DNA of 23,461 nucleotides from IMG/VR virus record IMGVR_UViG_3300037475_000070, positions 1 through 23,461 of that record; one strand, 5' to 3'. This DNA comes from a virus. The stretch's first letter is position 1. Every line of letters begins with the position of its first letter. The translations under genes were made by a program, and so were the position numbers. Below the pieces are notes generated by a model. That model worked only from the letters and a program-made list of their open reading frames with translations. It was not told the DNA's origin and did not search any database. Positions 19,486-23,461 of this stretch are shown here, piece by piece.

Positions 19486-21296
19486 TGGCGGAGATTAAAC
19501 GCAATATCGAATCCGGTGGAATCTACATCAACAAGTGGACGACGGGCTTGTACAACAACCGTTCTCCGCTGTTCGTGCCCATCTCCGCCATGGGTCTCCA
19601 GATGATTTCCCGCATGGACACTCTGTGGGATGGCCTGAACGCTGACCTCAGCCACCAGATGACACTCCAGCGTCGTCCGGGCTTCCTGCGTTACTGCTCC
19701 ACTGCGTTCAGTTCCAGCGAGTACCCACAACAGTTCTTCAGCTTCAAGAACACATCCGGAACCATCAAGGCCATGGTGGAGACACCGACGAAGGTTGAAT
19801 GGTTCGACACCACGACGGTCAACACCGTCATCACCAAGACCACGACTGCTCAGGGCAGCTTCGTGAAGGTGGGCTCCACTCTTTATTACGCGAACGGGGT
19901 TGACGCCAAAAAGTGGGTCAGTGGCACTGTTTCGAATTGGGGCATCGTCGCTCCAGCGACAGCACCAACCATCACCACAATCTCCGGAGTTCTCAGCCCC
20001 CTCACTGGGTACACGTACGTCTACGTCTACAAAAACAGCAGCACAGGTCACGTCTCGACAGCATCCCCGGTATCGGGTGACACGTTCGCGCAGACGAGCA
20101 AGGACTTCCAACTCTCCGGAATTGGCAGCAGTGACCCGCAGGTTGACCAGATTGAAATCTATCGCACAGAAGACGGTGGAGCGGATTACTACTACCTTGC
20201 GACCATCAGCAACAGCGGCTCGTGGACATACACGGACAGTTCACCTGATGACGACCTGAACACTTTCGTCGTTGCACCACAGAACAACCAGAACGACCCG
20301 CCCCCAACGGGAGCCGGTCTGACTTGCTTCTACTGCGGTCGTGTTTGGATTGCCAAGGACAACCTCCTCTACTTCGGTGGTGGTTCGGACGTGACGAATG
20401 GTGTGCCGGAAGAAGCATTCCCACCGGCAAATGTGTTCAAGCTTCCCGGAACGATTCGGGCGTTCGCACCCACTTCACAAGGTCTGGTTGTATGGACTGA
20501 GGATGATGCGTTCGTAGTGTTGGGCTCCGACCTTCTAAGCTTCCGCCCCATCATGTGGCAGAAGAACTTTGGAACGAAATCTCAGAACTGTGTTGCACAA
20601 GATGGAGACCTCATCTTCGTGTTTACAAGCAACCGTCAGCTATTTTCGTTGAGCACTTCGCTCTCTGAAATCGGGTTCCCGATTCAGGCGAGTCTTGGAG
20701 CGTTCGACCCCACCACCACTTACCTGACATTGCATCGTTCGGGTGCGGACGAAGGTCTGTTCATCTCGAATGGTGTGGACACTGTGTATCGTTACTCCGC
20801 TTCCATGCAGTGCTGGTCTTCTAAGTATCAGCCTGTCGGTGGAGTCAAGTGTGTATCCAGCATTGAAGTCAGCACTGCAAACTATCGCTTGCTAATGGGG
20901 CGTACGGCTGGCAGCGGATACATTCTCAGCCGGGATACCAACACCTATAGCGATGATGGCAGTGCGTATCCAGCGTATGCAATCGTGGGGTCCATCAATG
21001 TGGCTCCGCCTCGTGCTGTTACGGTGGTCAACTCTATCGTGTTGGAGACCTATCCGGTCGGAACATACCCAACCGTCAGCGTGCTGATGAACGAAATCAG
21101 CGGTACGTTCGTGACCATTCCCAACCCCGTACCAGACCCGCCTCAACTGGCTGGCAGTACCACGGTTAAGATGATGCGTCACGACTTGCTTGGAAACCAA
21201 TCGGCCATGCCGCTATACGCCCGTCATCTTCAGGTGAAGATTACGTGGGCAACAGAAGCAGCGAAGAACGAACTGCTTGGATTAGGAATCGTATAA
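19485..21296 (+). CDS. Virion tail/hub structural protein
   Basis: ATG 19485 shares a base with the preceding stop (TAATG); the longer frame from 19470 is unnecessary. The 603-aa protein opens with EIKRNIESGGIYINKWTTGLYNNRSPLF, and is then almost all beta strands, with repeated short aromatic/Gly turns (LYYANGVDAKKWVSG, RVWIAKDNLLYFGGGSD, GLVVWTEDDAFVVLGSD, GDLIFVFTSNRQLFSLS, GLFISNGVDTVYRYSASM). These suggest a beta-propeller-like body. A fibronectin-like segment lies at about 160-260 (APTITTISGVLSPLTGYTYVYVYKNSSTGHVS). Length and position after the adaptor fit a tail nozzle or hub protein of a short-tailed phage. No enzymatic motif seen. Confidence 0.7.
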   Translation: MAEIKRNIESGGIYINKWTTGLYNNRSPLFVPISAMGLQMISRMDTLWDGLNADLSHQMTLQRRPGFLRYCSTAFSSSEYPQQFFSFKNTSGTIKAMVETPTKVEWFDTTTVNTVITKTTTAQGSFVKVGSTLYYANGVDAKKWVSGTVSNWGIVAPATAPTITTISGVLSPLTGYTYVYVYKNSSTGHVSTASPVSGDTFAQTSKDFQLSGIGSSDPQVDQIEIYRTEDGGADYYYLATISNSGSWTYTDSSPDDDLNTFVVAPQNNQNDPPPTGAGLTCFYCGRVWIAKDNLLYFGGGSDVTNGVPEEAFPPANVFKLPGTIRAFAPTSQGLVVWTEDDAFVVLGSDLLSFRPIMWQKNFGTKSQNCVAQDGDLIFVFTSNRQLFSLSTSLSEIGFPIQASLGAFDPTTTYLTLHRSGADEGLFISNGVDTVYRYSASMQCWSSKYQPVGGVKCVSSIEVSTANYRLLMGRTAGSGYILSRDTNTYSDDGSAYPAYAIVGSINVAPPRAVTVVNSIVLETYPVGTYPTVSVLMNEISGTFVTIPNPVPDPPQLAGSTTVKMMRHDLLGNQSAMPLYARHLQVKITWATEAAKNELLGLGIV

Positions 21297-23461
21297 ATGG
21301 GTAACAACTTCACGGACGACACACTAAGTCAGACGACTGCTCTTGGTCACATCGCTACATGGACACCCGCCCGTCCTGTTGGTGACCTCACGCAACAGAA
21401 TACGAACGTAGAGATTGATGCGGTCAAGTCGGGGCTGGCTCATGTTGTTTCCAGCATCAACTCTTCCTCCAGTGCGACCGCTTCCGGGACGCCATCTCCA
21501 TGCACGGGCGTTGCGGCTGTCGAATCCCCGTACAAGACCGTTGATGGAAGCATGAAGTCTCTCGTGTCGGTGTCGTTCGTTAACACTGACGTAAATTTCG
21601 GCTCCGCTGACATTTATCTGACCGGATACCACGGTTCCACGACTCCACAGAAGGTGACATCCGGCACCACGTCTCCGATTAGCTTCCTGTGTGAGACCAC
21701 GCAGGAACCTGTCACCGTTATGGTCGTAGCGGTCGGCAACGACGGCTCATACCTGCCCATCATCTCTGCACCGACAACGACGGTTGTCTTGGATGGTGTG
21801 ACATCTGCTCCACCGGCTCCTTCAATCGCCACGGGGCTGGTTCTCAGTCCGCTTGGCTACAGTTTCAGCTTCAATGTTGAGGGTGGACTTCTGCACGACG
21901 TGATTGATGGCTACAGAATCTACCGCCACACCACCAACGTGTACAGCGGCTCAACTCAAATTCAGTACCTCAAGCAGCCTACCGACAACAGCGGAACCAT
22001 TCAGGTGCAGGACACTCAACCGCTGAGCAGCACCATCGACTACTTCTACTGGGTCTCTGCTGTGAACACCAGCGGCTTGGAATCGACTCCAACGGCTGTG
22101 GGTGCTGCCATTCAGGGTGGCTTCCCGCAGCAGGTCACTGGCGTCTCAGCAACAGAGAGCCCGTACAAAACCGCATCCGGTCAGATGCTCTCACTCGTTG
22201 CAGTGAACTTCACTCCAGCGGTCGGTGACTCCTACTACAACGAAGTTCAAGTATTCTTCACGGGGTTCAACGGCAATGCATTGCCACAATTGATGGCAGA
22301 AGGTACCACTTCTCCTGTGCAGTTCTTGTGTGAGACGACCCATGAGGTTGTTACGGTCACTGTCGTTGCTGTGAGTGCCAATGGCATCTCAGCAGACTTC
22401 TCATCCGCTCCGACCACAACCGTCACACTGGACGGTGTGAACTCAGCACCACCGGCTCCAAGCATCGCTCAGGCTCAGGTTGCCTTGGCTCATGACACCG
22501 GCTGGCAGTTCGCATTCAACATCATCGGCGGCTTGGAACACGACTTGATTCAGGGATACCGTGTGTATCACTCCACCACGAATTCCGCTCCAACCCCACC
22601 GGCTAGTCAGTATCAGTATTATGCTCAGCCGACTACGAACCTTGGCACCATCGTGGTACAGGAAGTCACGCAGAACATCACATATTACTGGGTCTCATCG
22701 GTGAACATCGCAGGGCTTGAGTCCACGCTCACAGCGGTTCCGTTCGTCTACACCGACCCCGGCAACCCGTCTCCTCCGACGCCTTCACCCGTGGTGACGA
22801 CTCTCAGCTTCCGTCCAGCCACATACCTGAACGGATGGGGCTCTAACGCTCACAACGGAAACTATGAATCCGGTGGTGGCCTTGGCTCTGAAGTGTGGGG
22901 ACTGAACGCGGCAACCACTTTGGCATACTCTAATCCGAATTCAGCGTATGACGGCAACGAAGGCTCGTGTGCATCACTGGCCGAATCACACACGCACCAA
23001 TATGGTGGTTGCATCTGGTCGTTCAGTGCATTCCCCGGATTGGCTTCGGGCGCATCCGTCACGGGTGCTGTGCTCAGCGTTCTATCGGAAACGAAACCTA
23101 CCAGCGGATATGCCGGTCACTGCGACATCTGGTATTCGCTGAATAACGGAAGCACGTGGACGAAGCTGTATGGAACATACTCCACGCGATTCAAACAGTA
23201 CGACACCGTAACTCTGTCCACTGGTCAGGACATGACCAAGGTTCAGGTGATGGCGTTCATGGACTCACACGATGACTGTCAGCACTTGGTGTACGAAGTT
23301 CGGATTGACATCACTCAGTCTTCATACCCCGGTCCCGAAAAGGTCACCGGAGCAGGGGCAACGCTTGCCAGCGGCAACGTTCAAGTCACGTTCAATGGTC
23401 TGACTCCCTTGTCCCGAACCGATGTCACCAACTACTACGTCTATCGTGCTCCGCAGGGGGG
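21297..23461 (+). CDS. Tail protein with duplicated FN3-like modules (3' end outside window)
   Basis: The frame starts at ATG 21297, abutting the preceding TAA, and stays open to the window end (721 codons seen). After an N-terminal 68 residues there are two homologous modules of about 211 residues, from about 69 and 280. Each begins with ESPYKT and includes SFLCETT/QFLCETT, SAPTTTV-x-LDGV-x-SAPPAPSIA, then GYRIYRHTTN/GYRVYHSTTN and FYWVSAVNTSGLEST/YYWVSSVNIAGLEST, the latter typical of fibronectin type III domains. From about 495 a different beta domain follows (TYLNGWGSNAHNGNYESGGGLGSEVWG...), then another FN3 start at about 690. It is probably a tail fibre or host-contact protein. TM segments and catalytic motifs are absent in the visible part. 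Confidence 0.7.
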   Translation, partial: MGNNFTDDTLSQTTALGHIATWTPARPVGDLTQQNTNVEIDAVKSGLAHVVSSINSSSSATASGTPSPCTGVAAVESPYKTVDGSMKSLVSVSFVNTDVNFGSADIYLTGYHGSTTPQKVTSGTTSPISFLCETTQEPVTVMVVAVGNDGSYLPIISAPTTTVVLDGVTSAPPAPSIATGLVLSPLGYSFSFNVEGGLLHDVIDGYRIYRHTTNVYSGSTQIQYLKQPTDNSGTIQVQDTQPLSSTIDYFYWVSAVNTSGLESTPTAVGAAIQGGFPQQVTGVSATESPYKTASGQMLSLVAVNFTPAVGDSYYNEVQVFFTGFNGNALPQLMAEGTTSPVQFLCETTHEVVTVTVVAVSANGISADFSSAPTTTVTLDGVNSAPPAPSIAQAQVALAHDTGWQFAFNIIGGLEHDLIQGYRVYHSTTNSAPTPPASQYQYYAQPTTNLGTIVVQEVTQNITYYWVSSVNIAGLESTLTAVPFVYTDPGNPSPPTPSPVVTTLSFRPATYLNGWGSNAHNGNYESGGGLGSEVWGLNAATTLAYSNPNSAYDGNEGSCASLAESHTHQYGGCIWSFSAFPGLASGASVTGAVLSVLSETKPTSGYAGHCDIWYSLNNGSTWTKLYGTYSTRFKQYDTVTLSTGQDMTKVQVMAFMDSHDDCQHLVYEVRIDITQSSYPGPEKVTGAGATLASGNVQVTFNGLTPLSRTDVTNYYVYRAPQG

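Overview
The window is a stretch of tailed-phage (Caudoviricetes) genome, either a free phage or a prophage without its integration end. The evidence is an ordered packaging and virion cassette on the + strand: small terminase, large terminase, portal, probable scaffold, N4-gp56-like major capsid protein, adaptor and tail proteins. The host cannot be named from the sequence. Base composition is near 50-55% GC. The DIFG-type tail of the first partial protein and the Mom-like protein recall genes I associate with soil Acidobacteriota and Proteobacteria, but that is only an impression. No integrase, RNA polymerase, DNA polymerase or lysis gene is visible.

Layout. Positions 1-191 hold the 3' end of a rightward gene, followed by a hairpin. 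From about 3.7 kb down to 0.37 kb a leftward replication/modification cluster encodes a small helix-turn-helix protein, translationally coupled to a RepA/AAA_25-like RecA-fold ATPase, then a Mom-like GNAT protein whose reading frame runs through an unusual tRNA-like gene, then a short charged protein. Just upstream of the cluster, 3.83-4.03 kb carries iteron-like inverted and direct repeats, a candidate origin or operator. From 4.1 to 7.3 kb lies an accessory region with small leftward ORFs, a membrane-anchored protein, a coupled two-gene unit whose second protein looks HEPN/DUF5677-like, a small membrane protein altered by a 26-bp tandem duplication, and a DUF4145 protein. Positions 7322-7942 contain no convincing gene but several stem-loops, and separate the leftward genes from the rightward late genes.

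From 7943 to the window end the late genes are tightly packed, often with ATGA or TAATG overlaps. The late module opens with an 83-aa protein and a glycosyltransferase that appears to fuse a GT2-like N-terminal domain to a C-terminal domain with the hallmarks of GT31 (beta-1,3-galactosyltransferase/Fringe). A zinc-ribbon protein and the small terminase follow. An antisense DUF2513 gene sits between the terminase subunits. The window closes inside a long tail protein with a duplicated fibronectin-III-like module.

A recurring intergenic element (AGCG, 6-7 bases, AACNAATA, and on the + strand a TTAGAGG ribosome-binding segment 30-31 bases after AGCG) precedes the portal, the 103-aa gene and the adaptor gene. 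Two of these copies directly follow stem-loop terminators. A well-matching copy lies on the - strand after the replication ATPase. It looks like a phage-specific promoter or processing signal that divides the late region into units. The element and the GT2-GT31 fusion are the two most interesting observations here.
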